The position numbers were made by a program, and so were the translations under genes. Under the pieces are notes generated by a model. That model saw only the letters and a program-made list of their open reading frames with translations, was not told the DNA's origin and ran no database searches. Positions 25,682 to 33,790 of a stretch of DNA of 64,000 nucleotides are shown piece after piece. The stretch lies in assembly GCA_023389035.1 (NCBI GenBank), contig JAEWFC010000023.1:62001-126000 (forward strand), written 5' to 3'. Every line of letters starts with the position of its first letter. Position 1 is the first letter of the stretch. Source of the stretch: Acidobacteriota bacterium (GTDB lineage: Bacteria > Acidobacteriota > Blastocatellia > Pyrinomonadales > Pyrinomonadaceae).

Positions 25682-27010
25682 CTAACTCAGAGCGTCCACC
25701 AACCTATCAACATTTGCTTTCGAACACGTCTCGGTCACACAAACCAGGAACTCGTTCTCGCGGCCGTTGTAATATTTCGACAACGCAAGCCCGCCGATGA
25801 TGCCTTTGTCTCGAACGGATTCGAGGATCTCGTTCGCCGGTTTTGGCCCGCGGACGACGAATTCGTTGAATGTCGGTGCCGAGAACGGGATCGAAAAGCC
25901 ATCGATAGCTGCGATCGCTTTCTTTGCGTACGCTGCCTTTTGGGCGTTCTGTTCGGCAACCTCCTGCAATCCCTGCTTGCCCATCGCTTCCATATAAATG
26001 GTCGCGGAGAGTGCGATCAAGCCTTGGTTTGTGCAGATGTTTGACGTCGCCTTCTCACGGCGGATGTGCTGTTCGCGCGTAGAGAGCGTCAGAACGTAAC
26101 CGCGGTTCCCGTCCTTATCGTAAGCGACGCCGCATAGGCGGCCCGGCATCTGTCGAACGAATTTATCCTGCGTCGCAAAGATGCCGACGTGCGGTCCGCC
26201 AAAACTCATAGGGATACCGAACGACTGCCCTTCACCGACAACGATGTCGGCACCGCAAGAACCAGGCGACTTGAGCAGGCCAAGCGATATTGCTTCCGTT
26301 ACAACAACGATGAACAATGCACCGACCGCGTGTGCCTTTTCGGCCAACGCCTTCAGGTCTTCGACGCAGCCGAAGAAGTTCGGCGATTGCACGACCAATG
26401 CGGCCGTTTTGTCATCCAGAGCTGAAGTATCCGTAAGCTGTCCGGCCGCTTCGTCGAAAGGGATCTCTACGATCTCAGCATCTCCATGCTGCGTGTATGT
26501 CCGTGCAACTTCCCGATACTCAGGATGTACCGATGTCGCTACGACGATCTTGTCGCGACGTGTTACACGCTGTGCCATCACGTACGCTTCGGCCATCGCG
26601 GTCGAACCGTCGTACATCGAAGCGTTTGCGACCTCCATTCCCGTCAGCTGACAGATAAGGGTTTGAAACTCGAAGATGTACTGCAGCGTGCCCTGCGAGA
26701 TCTCGGGCTGATAAGGCGTATATGACGTGAAAAACTCCGACCGCTGGATCAGGTGATCGACGATCGTCGGCGAGTAATGCGAATAAACGCCGGCTCCGAG
26801 GAACGAGGGCTTTGTTGCCGCAGTATTTTTCGCGGCCATTTCTTCCATGGCGGCGATCACCTCGGGCTCAGCAAGCGGTTCGGTTATGTTTAGCTGTCGG
26901 CCGAGTTGAACGTCAGCAGGTATCGAGCGAAACAGGTCGCTCGCTGTCTCAAGGCCGATGGACGCAAGCATTTCCTGCCGCTCTTCCGGCGAATTTGGTA
27001 TATAACGCAT
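25682..27010 (-). CDS. gcvPA: Glycine dehydrogenase (decarboxylating) subunit 1
   Basis: A 442-residue protein, the smaller half of the split P protein. Family blocks include MRYIPNSPEERQEML at the start, FLGAGVYSHYSPTIVDHL, TPYQPEISQGTLQ and NVASMYDGSTAMAEA (here read as NASMYDGSTAMAEA). It lacks the PLP lysine, which is in GcvPB, as expected for the two-subunit form. It sits 100 nt after gcvH across a structured intergenic repeat. Confidence 0.96.
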   Translation of the reverse strand: MRYIPNSPEERQEMLASIGLETASDLFRSIPADVQLGRQLNITEPLAEPEVIAAMEEMAAKNTAATKPSFLGAGVYSHYSPTIVDHLIQRSEFFTSYTPYQPEISQGTLQYIFEFQTLICQLTGMEVANASMYDGSTAMAEAYVMAQRVTRRDKIVVATSVHPEYREVARTYTQHGDAEIVEIPFDEAAGQLTDTSALDDKTAALVVQSPNFFGCVEDLKALAEKAHAVGALFIVVVTEAISLGLLKSPGSCGADIVVGEGQSFGIPMSFGGPHVGIFATQDKFVRQMPGRLCGVAYDKDGNRGYVLTLSTREQHIRREKATSNICTNQGLIALSATIYMEAMGKQGLQEVAEQNAQKAAYAKKAIAAIDGFSIPFSAPTFNEFVVRGPKPANEILESVRDKGIIGGLALSKYYNGRENEFLVCVTETCSKANVDRLVDALS

Positions 27011-27033
27011 AAGATCAGAACACAGCCGCAGAT

Positions 27034-27103
27034 GTCTAGAAAGTCTGGACAGTGCGGAAATCGGAAAATTCCCTACTTCCTAGACTTCCTAGACTTTCTA
27101 GAC
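27034..27103. repeat. Hairpin plus three 9-bp tandem repeats between gcvH and gcvPA
   Basis: GTCTAGAAAGTCT (27034-27046) is a perfect 13-bp inverted match to AGACTTTCTAGAC (27091-27103). The right arm is the last part of three tandem 9-mers, TTCCTAGAC (27077-27085), TTCCTAGAC (27086-27094) and TTTCTAGAC (27095-27103). A related GTCTAGAC also occurs at about 27522-27529 beside gcvH. In the message this forms a long stem between the two coding regions. Confidence 0.8.
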
Positions 27104-27110
27104 TAACTAC

Positions 27111-27500
27111 TTATCCCTGGCTTGAGAGGTATTCCTCGTACTCTTCCCCGCTGAGCAGGCCGTCTGCCTCGAGCGGATTATCCATCTTCAGTTTGACCAT
27201 CCAGCCGCCTGCATAAGGGTCTGTGTTGACCGATTCAGGGGCGTCATTCAGCCCTTCATTGACCTCAGTGACCTCACCGGCGATCGGCGTAAAGATCTCA
27301 GAGACGGCCTTTACCGATTCGACCGAGCCGAACGCTTCATGGGCAGCGAACTTGTCGCCGACCCGCGGAAAGTCGATATACACAACATCGCCGAGCGAAG
27401 ATTGGGCATAGTCGGTAATGCCAAGCGTGGCAACATCGCCCTCGACAGAGACCCATTCGTGGTCTTTGCTGTAACGTAGGTTTTCAGGAATATTTGACAT
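27111..27500 (-). CDS. gcvH: Glycine cleavage system H protein
   Basis: A 129-residue lipoyl carrier protein. With MSNIPENLRYSKDHEW as the start, the lipoylated lysine is Lys64 in GSVESVKAVSEI, exactly the usual position; the longer frame to 27542 adds 14 unrelated residues. The family block ends with NEGLNDAPESVNTDPYAGGWM. It shuttles the aminomethyl group between P and T proteins and dihydrolipoamide dehydrogenase. No strong Shine-Dalgarno is seen. It is part of the gcvT-x-gcvH-gcvPA string. Confidence 0.96.
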   Translation of the reverse strand: MSNIPENLRYSKDHEWVSVEGDVATLGITDYAQSSLGDVVYIDFPRVGDKFAAHEAFGSVESVKAVSEIFTPIAGEVTEVNEGLNDAPESVNTDPYAGGWMVKLKMDNPLEADGLLSGEEYEEYLSSQG

Positions 27501-27522
27501 GTGTTTTAAGTGTTTAAATTGT

Positions 27523-27759
27523 CTAGACTGCGTAAAGCTCAAGAAATCCGCAACGGCCGCATCGGAGTGAACGCACGGGAAACTGGCGGCGTCCGGCGGT
27601 ATTTACGTTTTCTCCCGTTAGACCGAGAAATTGCACCGGTTGCGGATCGCCCTCGGTCCATTGTGCGATAAAACGCGTCGCACTCTCACCGCGTTCTGCA
27701 AGGAAACCTTTCGTCATTGTCCCGCCGCACTTCGGGCAGTGATAAGCTTGCTCGGCCAT
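27523..27759 (-). CDS. Small zinc-ribbon protein between gcvT and gcvH
   Basis: A 78-residue protein with two Cys pairs, CPKCGG near the N-terminus (residues ~8-11) and CGRCGF near the C-terminus, separated by ~55 residues containing ARF-type beta strands (TRFIAQWTEGDPQPVQF). This pattern matches the PF20097/DUF6487-like zinc-ribbon proteins. It starts 8 nt after the gcvT stop, so it is cotranscribed with glycine cleavage, though a functional link is not established. Confidence 0.78.
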   Translation of the reverse strand: MAEQAYHCPKCGGTMTKGFLAERGESATRFIAQWTEGDPQPVQFLGLTGENVNTAGRRQFPVRSLRCGRCGFLELYAV

Positions 27760-27767
27760 TCAGCGAA

Positions 27768-28877
27768 CTACTTTTCCCGTTTGTAGAACGGCGTCGGAAC
27801 TATCTTTGCCGCGACCTGTTTTCCTCTGATATCGATTGTAATTTCCTGCCCCGCATTTGCAAACTCGGTCGGGACAAATGCCAGCCCGATGTTCTTCTTA
27901 AGGAATGGTGCCGGCGATCCTGATGTAACCTTGCCGGCCTTCTTGCCGTCGATATAAACATCGAAATCGTCGCGGGCAATTCCCGGCTCGGTCATTTCAA
28001 AGCCGACGACCTTTCGCGTAAGGCCTTTCTCCTTCATTGCGGCGAGAGCGTCCTTGCCGATGAAATCGCTTTCCTTTTTTAATTTCGTTATCCAGCCCAA
28101 ATTGGCTTCAAGCGGTGTGATGTCGTCCGACAATTCGTGCCCGTAAAGCGACATCGCGCTTTCAAGCCTCAGCGTGTTGCGTGCCGCCAGGCCGCATGGA
28201 AGTATCCCGTGCCCTTCGCCGGCCTCGAGCATTTTGTTCCACAGCTGCACGGCGGTGTCTGCGGGGGCATAAACCTCAAAGCCGTCTTCGCCCGTGTATC
28301 CCGTGCGCGAGATGATCGCGTCCACATCATCGACACGGCCTGTGGTGAACCAGTAATACTTTATCGGTTCCAGCTCGGCGTCCGTCATCGTCTGCAGTAT
28401 CTCTAGAGCTTTCGGGCCTTGTATCGCTATCTGGCAGTAATCCGCTGATGCATTAGTCAGAACGATCTCGTCATCGCCCTTGTGCGATGTGATCCAGTCC
28501 CAATCCTTTTCGGTCGTACCGGCATTTACTACAAGCAAAAGCTTTTCAGGCGTGAAGCGATAAACGAGCAGGTCATCTACGATGCCGCCTTTCTCATTGG
28601 TAAGCGCCGAATAATGGGCTTGTCCGTCCTCTAGTTTGCTGACATCGTTCGTGGTGATGCGGTCGACGAACGCAATGGCATCAGGGCCCTCGACCCAGAT
28701 CTCGCCCATGTGAGAGACGTCAAAAAGCCCGGCTCGCGTACGCGTTGCCATGTGCTCTTCGATCACGCCGGCCTTGTATTGGACCGGCATATCCCAGCCG
28801 CCAAAGTCCACCATTTTGCCGCCAAGCTCCCTGTGGACCTCGTTCAAAGGGGTCTGCTTAAGATCTTCGGATGCCAT
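27768..28877 (-). CDS. gcvT: Glycine cleavage system T protein (aminomethyltransferase)
   Basis: A 369-residue enzyme that transfers the methylene group from aminomethyl-lipoyl-GcvH to tetrahydrofolate and releases ammonia. Characteristic blocks are LGGKMVDFGGWDMPVQY, GLFDVSHMGEIWVEGPDA, ITTNDVSKL, SRTGYTGEDGFEVY and the C-terminal GFEMTEPGIAR. ATG at 28877 (MASEDLKQ) is preferred over a GTG seven codons upstream. It is the first gene of the gcv string; the 21-bp repeat array begins 120 nt upstream. No glycine riboswitch is seen in the leader. Confidence 0.95.
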   Translation of the reverse strand: MASEDLKQTPLNEVHRELGGKMVDFGGWDMPVQYKAGVIEEHMATRTRAGLFDVSHMGEIWVEGPDAIAFVDRITTNDVSKLEDGQAHYSALTNEKGGIVDDLLVYRFTPEKLLLVVNAGTTEKDWDWITSHKGDDEIVLTNASADYCQIAIQGPKALEILQTMTDAELEPIKYYWFTTGRVDDVDAIISRTGYTGEDGFEVYAPADTAVQLWNKMLEAGEGHGILPCGLAARNTLRLESAMSLYGHELSDDITPLEANLGWITKLKKESDFIGKDALAAMKEKGLTRKVVGFEMTEPGIARDDFDVYIDGKKAGKVTSGSPAPFLKKNIGLAFVPTEFANAGQEITIDIRGKQVAAKIVPTPFYKREK

Positions 28878-28997
28878 ATGCTTCTCATCGTAATCCACAC
28901 CGCGACTTTCCGCAATTCAAAGGATATAACGATGGCTAATTCAGGAGATGAACTAGCTTTGAGTGATCGCTAGCTGACCAAGGTGAATTTTCACGCG

Positions 28998-29228
28998 ACA
29001 GATCTAATTTGTTAGCAGACTTTTCTCTTTTGTCACGTAACAGATCTAATTTGTTAGCAGACTTTTCTCTTTTGTCACGAGACATTTTAAATTTGTCACG
29101 AGACTTTTCTCTTTTGTCATGAGACTTTTCTCTTTTGTCACGAGACTTTTCTCTTTTGTCACGAGACTTTTTGCTTTTGTCACGAGACTTTTTGCTTTTG
29201 TTACGTGACAAATCCAACTTGTGACGTA
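28998..29228. repeat. Array of eleven 21-bp direct repeats upstream of gcvT
   Basis: The stretch 28899-29384 has no convincing gene. Inside it, eleven contiguous 21-bp units run from 28998 to 29228, each beginning with AC. Units 4, 7 and 8 are identical and end in GTCACGAG; units 1 and 3 are a second type (beginning ACAGATCTAA). Unit 11 is the most divergent. On the minus strand the unit has no stop in at least two frames, so it reads as a Lys/Arg/Asp/Ser-rich heptad repeat (SRDKREK) in one frame and SLVTKEK-like in another. Start codons for these frames are GTG or TTG without ribosome binding sites, so coding is doubtful. Confidence 0.88.
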
Positions 29229-29325
29229 ACAAAGGACCATTTTTTGAGCAGATAGCCCGATCATCTTTCGCCTTCTTATATGTAATAAGCACAATATTTC
29301 CAACATCTTGCGGCTCAACGAGCAC

Positions 29326-29360
29326 GAAAAAGGCTGCCCGGAAGCTCCTCCGGACAGCCT
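29326..29360 (-). terminator. Intrinsic terminator of the FG-GAP metalloprotease gene
   Basis: On the minus strand AGGCTGTCCGGA (29349-29360) pairs over 12 bp with TCCGGGCAGCCT (29331-29342), one wobble, followed by TTTTCG. It lies 25 nt after the stop. Confidence 0.85.
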
Positions 29361-29384
29361 TTCTTGTTCGATAGCGAAGCTCGC

Positions 29385-31898
29385 CTACCTGATGTACGCA
29401 GCCGGCAGCGGTGCGTCTCCGGGTTGGCCAAAGCCGACCGCAAAGAAACCGGATGTCGAACCAGAGATGTACCAGGTGCTGTTTGAAACGCGGAAAACAG
29501 CTACGTCGATCTTTCCGTCGCCATCGTAATCACCGGGTATCGGAATATCGGTCGGTAACCCAAACGGGAACGAGTAGTAGCTGTTGTCCTCGGACCGCTG
29601 TACGAACCATTCGCCCGTCGATGGACGCCAAACCGCCACGTCCGCCTTTCCGTCGCCGGTGTAGTCGGCGGGAACGGGGCGATCGGTCGCGATGCCGAAC
29701 GAGAATGAGCGAACGCTGCCGTCAGAGCTGCGGCTATACCACCAGCTGCCGTTGGCCGGCCGGAATACCGCGATGTCGGCCTTGCCGTCGCCGTCGTAAT
29801 CGGCCGCGATCGGTTTGTCACCGGTCAGCCCAAACTGTGCGATCGTCGTGTTTCCGTCACTTGAGCGGTTAATGAACCATGTATTCGCCGAAGGCCTGAA
29901 AACTGCCGCATCAGCCTTTCCATCGCCGTCGAAATCCGCGGGCATCGGCACATCGCCAGCCGATCCGAACGGGAAAGCATAGAACGTCGTTGAGCCTGAG
30001 CGTGACACGAACCAATCGCCGGTAGCCGGCCGCCAGAATGCGAGATCCGTCTTGCCGTCACCGGTGTAATCGGCGGGGACCATTACATCAGTGTTCGCAC
30101 CGAATGCTGCAGCACCGGCAGTACTATCCGCCGAACGCAGGAACCACCACTCGGCGGACGCAGTTCCATTCGGGCGGAAGATCGAAATGTCCGTCTTGCC
30201 GTCGCCATCGAGATCAAAGTACGGGGCCCGGTCTGTAGTAGGCGGTGTTGCACTGATAGTGAAGGATTGCGATGACTCACCGCTGGGGTTTGCGTAGCCG
30301 ACCTCACGCACACGGATCTTGGCGTTCGTCGTGGGTGTGTTAGGAACCGTAAAGTTTATAGTGTTACCGCTCGTGCTCGCGACGAGGACTGTCGGATATG
30401 TAACGCCGCCGTCGGTCGAAAGCTCGACAGCTACGCTTTGGTTAAACCCGCCCGTGCGTGTCCAGTTCACGGCCGTCTGCGAACCGATGAGAGCATAGCC
30501 TCCGCTCGGCGTCACGTTCGAAATGCCGTCCGGCGTGCCATTACCATCAGAATCCCTGAACCAACCGATGTCACGCATGAACTGCCGCGTCATATCTAAG
30601 TTGAGCGGAAGGTTCTGTGTGATAAACGGCTCCATCAGAAGGTTCGGGAACGCACGCGTGTTCCAGTGTGCGATCGACGAACCGGGTTCGACCGGATTAG
30701 GCGTGAAAAGTTCGATGCGGCTCTGCGGATCTCGTCCGGAAGTTTGGCTGCCAGAACCGATCGCAACACTCTTGCCGTTCCACACAACGTTATTATTGTT
30801 GATCGCCGAGGCCACTCGCTCAGCGTCGGTCATGTCCGACCAAACCTTTGACGTCGTTCGGTCAAAGACAAATCTTGTGTAGATATCGGGGAAGCCACTG
30901 AAGAAGGTGCCGTCCCCCGTGTCGACGAAATCTGCAAAACCGAGCCCGTGTGCAAACTCGTGAAGCAGGACGATCAGCAGATTGTTGGTATTTCCCGGGC
31001 TGGAATTATCAAGCCCGAGGTAAAACGTCTGACCGTTCAGGCACGATGAGTTTCCATTGATCGAACTGTTAAAGGTCGCGGAGATATCCGGAGTTCCGGG
31101 CGAACGATCTGCTCCGGAGATCTTGTTTGCAAGAGCCTGATGATGCCATGTGTTCTGAAAAGCGGCGTTTGCGAAGTTTCCGTGAAGCGTCGTAGTCGAC
31201 GCCGCACCGAGCACTCCGGAGAACTGTGAACACGGGAGCGGATCGAACGAGGCTCCAACCTCAATGGTTACGGTTGAATCCAGAAAAGCTCCCCAGATCG
31301 CGGCAGCAGCCTGAAAAACGTTAAGTCTTTGTGCCCCAAGCGTGACGCCCGTATTGCCGCCGACGGGAACCGCTGCCGTATTGTCGTTGAAGCCCTCGCC
31401 TGGATCATCCTCGTTGACGATCACAAAGTTTGCGGACTCAGGTGATACGGCCAGGCGTTCCTGATATCGCTCGACGAGCTGCTTATAGAACTCGAATTCC
31501 TGCTCTGACATGCCGTGTCGGCCGGCTTCAAACACAGGCGAGTCAATGTCGACCGAACGCGTCGTAAGTTGCTCGCCGGTTTCCAGGTTCCGGCCGTAAA
31601 AGGCGTTAGCTTCATTTACGCTTGAAACACAGCCTGCGATCGGCTGGCCGTGGGCACCGACCTGGCCCAACATTGCGTATCTAAATCGGCCCTGCAGATC
31701 CACCATGATGCTGCCGTCAGGCTGCACTACAGGAACAAGGCCGGTTCCGGAGCGATCGGTCATTTGACGAAGCTTTTGCGCAAGGTCTGAATCGGCGACA
31801 CGCTGATCAAAACTTGCGATCTGTGCTGAAGAACTGAATGTAAGGGACAAGACCGCCAACAAGGCAGCCGCGATAAGGGAGGATCTCGGACTATTCAT
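29385..31898 (-). CDS. Secreted zinc metalloprotease-like protein with FG-GAP/VCBS repeats
   Basis: An 837-residue exported protein. A signal peptide (LIAAALLAVLSLTFSSSAQ) is followed by a large domain with HEFAHGLGFADF (about residues 313-324), an HExxH zinc site with a downstream G-F as in metzincin-like peptidases; a third ligand is not certain. A region near residues 460-560 resembles an Ig-like domain. The C-terminal ~280 residues are about six FG-GAP/VCBS-like repeats (DGDGKTDISIFRP, DYDGDGKADIAVFRP and close relatives), each with a Ca2+-binding D-x-D-x-D-G loop. Likely a surface or secreted protease; the substrate is unknown. The 187-bp gap after its start (31899-32085) holds only short hairpins. 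Confidence 0.88.
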   Translation of the reverse strand: MNSPRSSLIAAALLAVLSLTFSSSAQIASFDQRVADSDLAQKLRQMTDRSGTGLVPVVQPDGSIMVDLQGRFRYAMLGQVGAHGQPIAGCVSSVNEANAFYGRNLETGEQLTTRSVDIDSPVFEAGRHGMSEQEFEFYKQLVERYQERLAVSPESANFVIVNEDDPGEGFNDNTAAVPVGGNTGVTLGAQRLNVFQAAAAIWGAFLDSTVTIEVGASFDPLPCSQFSGVLGAASTTTLHGNFANAAFQNTWHHQALANKISGADRSPGTPDISATFNSSINGNSSCLNGQTFYLGLDNSSPGNTNNLLIVLLHEFAHGLGFADFVDTGDGTFFSGFPDIYTRFVFDRTTSKVWSDMTDAERVASAINNNNVVWNGKSVAIGSGSQTSGRDPQSRIELFTPNPVEPGSSIAHWNTRAFPNLLMEPFITQNLPLNLDMTRQFMRDIGWFRDSDGNGTPDGISNVTPSGGYALIGSQTAVNWTRTGGFNQSVAVELSTDGGVTYPTVLVASTSGNTINFTVPNTPTTNAKIRVREVGYANPSGESSQSFTISATPPTTDRAPYFDLDGDGKTDISIFRPNGTASAEWWFLRSADSTAGAAAFGANTDVMVPADYTGDGKTDLAFWRPATGDWFVSRSGSTTFYAFPFGSAGDVPMPADFDGDGKADAAVFRPSANTWFINRSSDGNTTIAQFGLTGDKPIAADYDGDGKADIAVFRPANGSWWYSRSSDGSVRSFSFGIATDRPVPADYTGDGKADVAVWRPSTGEWFVQRSEDNSYYSFPFGLPTDIPIPGDYDGDGKIDVAVFRVSNSTWYISGSTSGFFAVGFGQPGDAPLPAAYIR

Positions 31899-32085
31899 TT
31901 ATTGAAGTACCTTTTAATAAGTAATGCTCGATACAGCGGACTGCCAGCGGAACCCGTAAGGGGAACAGTGCTTACGTCCAATAAAAAGTTAGGGTTTCAA
32001 GCCGTGAAGCTTTTTTCGGTGACTTAGATGCTTTTCGGCAAGAAAAGATCGCCGGATTTTATCGGATGGTGCAAGGTGAATGTGT

Positions 32086-32607
32086 CTATTTCAGGATACC
32101 GAGATATTCACGCCACGGGCCGACGCCGTCCGCATATCGCCGTGCGATAGCGGTCGATATCTGCCGGATATGGTTCAGATCATGGACAGCCCAGGTAGTG
32201 ATCAATTCGCTAAGGGTTACGCGGCCAAGCTCAGGATGGGTTCCGTTGAGCCGAAGCTGTTCTTCATCGAGCTGCCACGATGTAAGCGTCGCCAGATTAT
32301 CGGCACGGAGCTGATCGAACTCATCAAGAAGATCTACAAGAGTTTTGCCTTTTGAATGCTCGAACTGGGCGAAACGATCAAACGGTTCGAACGGCCGGCT
32401 TGCGTCCTGCTCAAGGATGATCCGGGCACGTGGTATCCAATCGGTTATCTCTCCGTGAACCAGGTGGCCAACAATGTCGTAAGGTTCCCATTCTTCGCGC
32501 GATGATTCGGGAATGGCTGTATCCGCGAGATCGGCTGACAACAGGTGCCGAATGACCTGTGGTGTGGAACGCAGTATCGCGATCGAGCTTTCGATGTCCG
32601 ACCCCAT
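32086..32607 (-). CDS. DinB-family metalloprotein
   Basis: A 173-residue four-helix-bundle protein. Metal-binding histidines are visible in VGHLVHGEITDW (near residue 50) and VHDLNHIRQI (near residue 145), the DinB/YfiT arrangement. Proteins of this superfamily include thiol-S-transferases that use bacillithiol or mycothiol, which is notable because bshC lies 10 kb away; the assignment to that activity is inference. The gene precedes a string of small secreted-protein genes on the same strand and starts 12 nt downstream of the end of the 32.6-kb gene. Confidence 0.85.
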   Translation of the reverse strand: MGSDIESSIAILRSTPQVIRHLLSADLADTAIPESSREEWEPYDIVGHLVHGEITDWIPRARIILEQDASRPFEPFDRFAQFEHSKGKTLVDLLDEFDQLRADNLATLTSWQLDEEQLRLNGTHPELGRVTLSELITTWAVHDLNHIRQISTAIARRYADGVGPWREYLGILK

Positions 32608-32618
32608 GGCGGTTTTGT

Positions 32619-33185
32619 TTAATTCTTGCCTTTTTTCTTGTCTTCTTTTACGGGTTCGGGAAGTTTTCCGGCGGCCTCGATGGCCTGTTCGCAGAGCTCG
32701 ATCGCGGTCAGGAGCGTACCGCGTTCCATTTCATCGGTGGTTTTCTCTTCGGCAAGCGAGAGTACGGGCAAATACCTTTTTGCGGCTTCGGCTAGATTCC
32801 TCACGGCCTTGGGAAAAAGCTTGCCTTCCATCCGATTCTGTTCCAATGAGATCTCGTTTCGGCCCGCTATACCGTCAATATCGTCAGCAGCCTTCTCCAA
32901 AAGTCTCGATATGTCGTTGAATAACTCAACACGTGACCCTGTAGGCTCAGGCCCCCATTTCTCTGAAAGCTTTTTCTTGTCGCCGCCGGCATCAAGCCCG
33001 AGGGCAGCGAAGCGGCGGTCAGCCATTCGCGTCAAGACTGCAACGCGAAGATCAATGTCCTGAGCATCGCGAACAAGCTCGATCTCGGCATCGGTCATGT
33101 AGTCGCGATACTGTGCGGATGTAGTGACGCTCAGGGTAAAGACAACCCCGACCAAGAGGAATGCAGAGAAGATAAGTTTTGCCAT
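32619..33185 (-). CDS. Hypothetical secreted helical protein
   Basis: A 188-residue protein with a signal peptide (LIFSAFLLVGVVFTLSVTTSAQ) and a mostly helical, charged mature part (MTDAEIELVRDAQDIDLRV..., KYLPVL-type helices near the end), finishing in a Lys-rich tail (KEDKKKGKN). No family recognised. It follows the 33.2-kb gene after 21 nt and resembles it in size and helical character, so the two may be paralogous or partners. Cotranscribed with the TPR gene upstream. Confidence 0.7.
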   Translation of the reverse strand: MAKLIFSAFLLVGVVFTLSVTTSAQYRDYMTDAEIELVRDAQDIDLRVAVLTRMADRRFAALGLDAGGDKKKLSEKWGPEPTGSRVELFNDISRLLEKAADDIDGIAGRNEISLEQNRMEGKLFPKAVRNLAEAAKRYLPVLSLAEEKTTDEMERGTLLTAIELCEQAIEAAGKLPEPVKEDKKKGKN

Positions 33186-33206
33186 TTTGCGTTGGGTAAG
33201 ATGCGG

Positions 33207-33785
33207 CTACTGCTGATCCTGTTGCCGCGGCCGTCCGGGAACTACGGTATCGCTGAAGAGCGGTTCGATCGCTCGTGCACGGGCATCGCGAACATTCCGA
33301 GCGAGGTAGAAAAGATATCGTTCGCGTTCAGCCGGCGCATCTCGCCGCAGCACGTCGATCCGCGGGGCCATTCGCCGCAATCCGATCTCAAGGCGTTTGA
33401 AGTTATAGATGACCTTTTTCTTATTTGGGGACGAACTGTCGAGGAACTCGAGCGTGTTGTCCATTATCGCGTGGAAGGCCCCGAGCTCATCAAACATTCC
33501 CGCGTGATCGGACGCATCACTCTTGGCAGCGGCGGCTGATAGCCTCGTCTCCATCATTTCCAGAGCAAGCTTCGTACGAGCCTTTACGTCCTTCGCAGAT
33601 TCCAGCCGTTTACGGTCGTCAGCTGGTAAGACCTTTAGCGGCGGCGGCGAATCGGTCAGCTCGTACTTATCCTGTTGAGCGAGAGCCGACGGAACGATGA
33701 AAAGTGCAACCGCAGGAACCGCCAGGTAAATGATCCGTGCGGCCCGTGCCGCGACATTTGCGAACATGCTCCTTTTCATCGTCAT
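33207..33785 (-). CDS. Hypothetical secreted helical protein
   Basis: A 192-residue protein with a signal-anchor or signal peptide (IIYLAVPAVALFIVPSALAQQ) and a helical mature domain (RTKLALEMMETRLSAAAAKSD, then KKKVIYNFKRLEIGLRRMAPR, in parts), ending Q-rich. Start ATG at 33785; a second ATG two codons later is possible. It starts 5 nt after the TPR protein stop and is followed by the gene ending at 32619, so the three form an operon. No function is assigned. Confidence 0.7.
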   Translation of the reverse strand: MTMKRSMFANVAARAARIIYLAVPAVALFIVPSALAQQDKYELTDSPPPLKVLPADDRKRLESAKDVKARTKLALEMMETRLSAAAAKSDASDHAGMFDELGAFHAIMDNTLEFLDSSSPNKKKVIYNFKRLEIGLRRMAPRIDVLRRDAPAERERYLFYLARNVRDARARAIEPLFSDTVVPGRPRQQDQQ

Positions 33786-33790
33786 ATAGT

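Noticed and set aside
28878..28997. Glycine riboswitch in front of gcvT
   Set aside because: None of the conserved aptamer blocks were found in the leader.
28998..29228. CRISPR array
   Set aside because: Units are contiguous 21-mers without spacers and no cas genes are present.
28936..29325. Lys/Arg/Asp-rich ORF over the 21-bp repeats
   Set aside because: Starts with GTG inside a terminator T tract, overlaps a second equally open frame, and its sequence is only the repeat unit translated.
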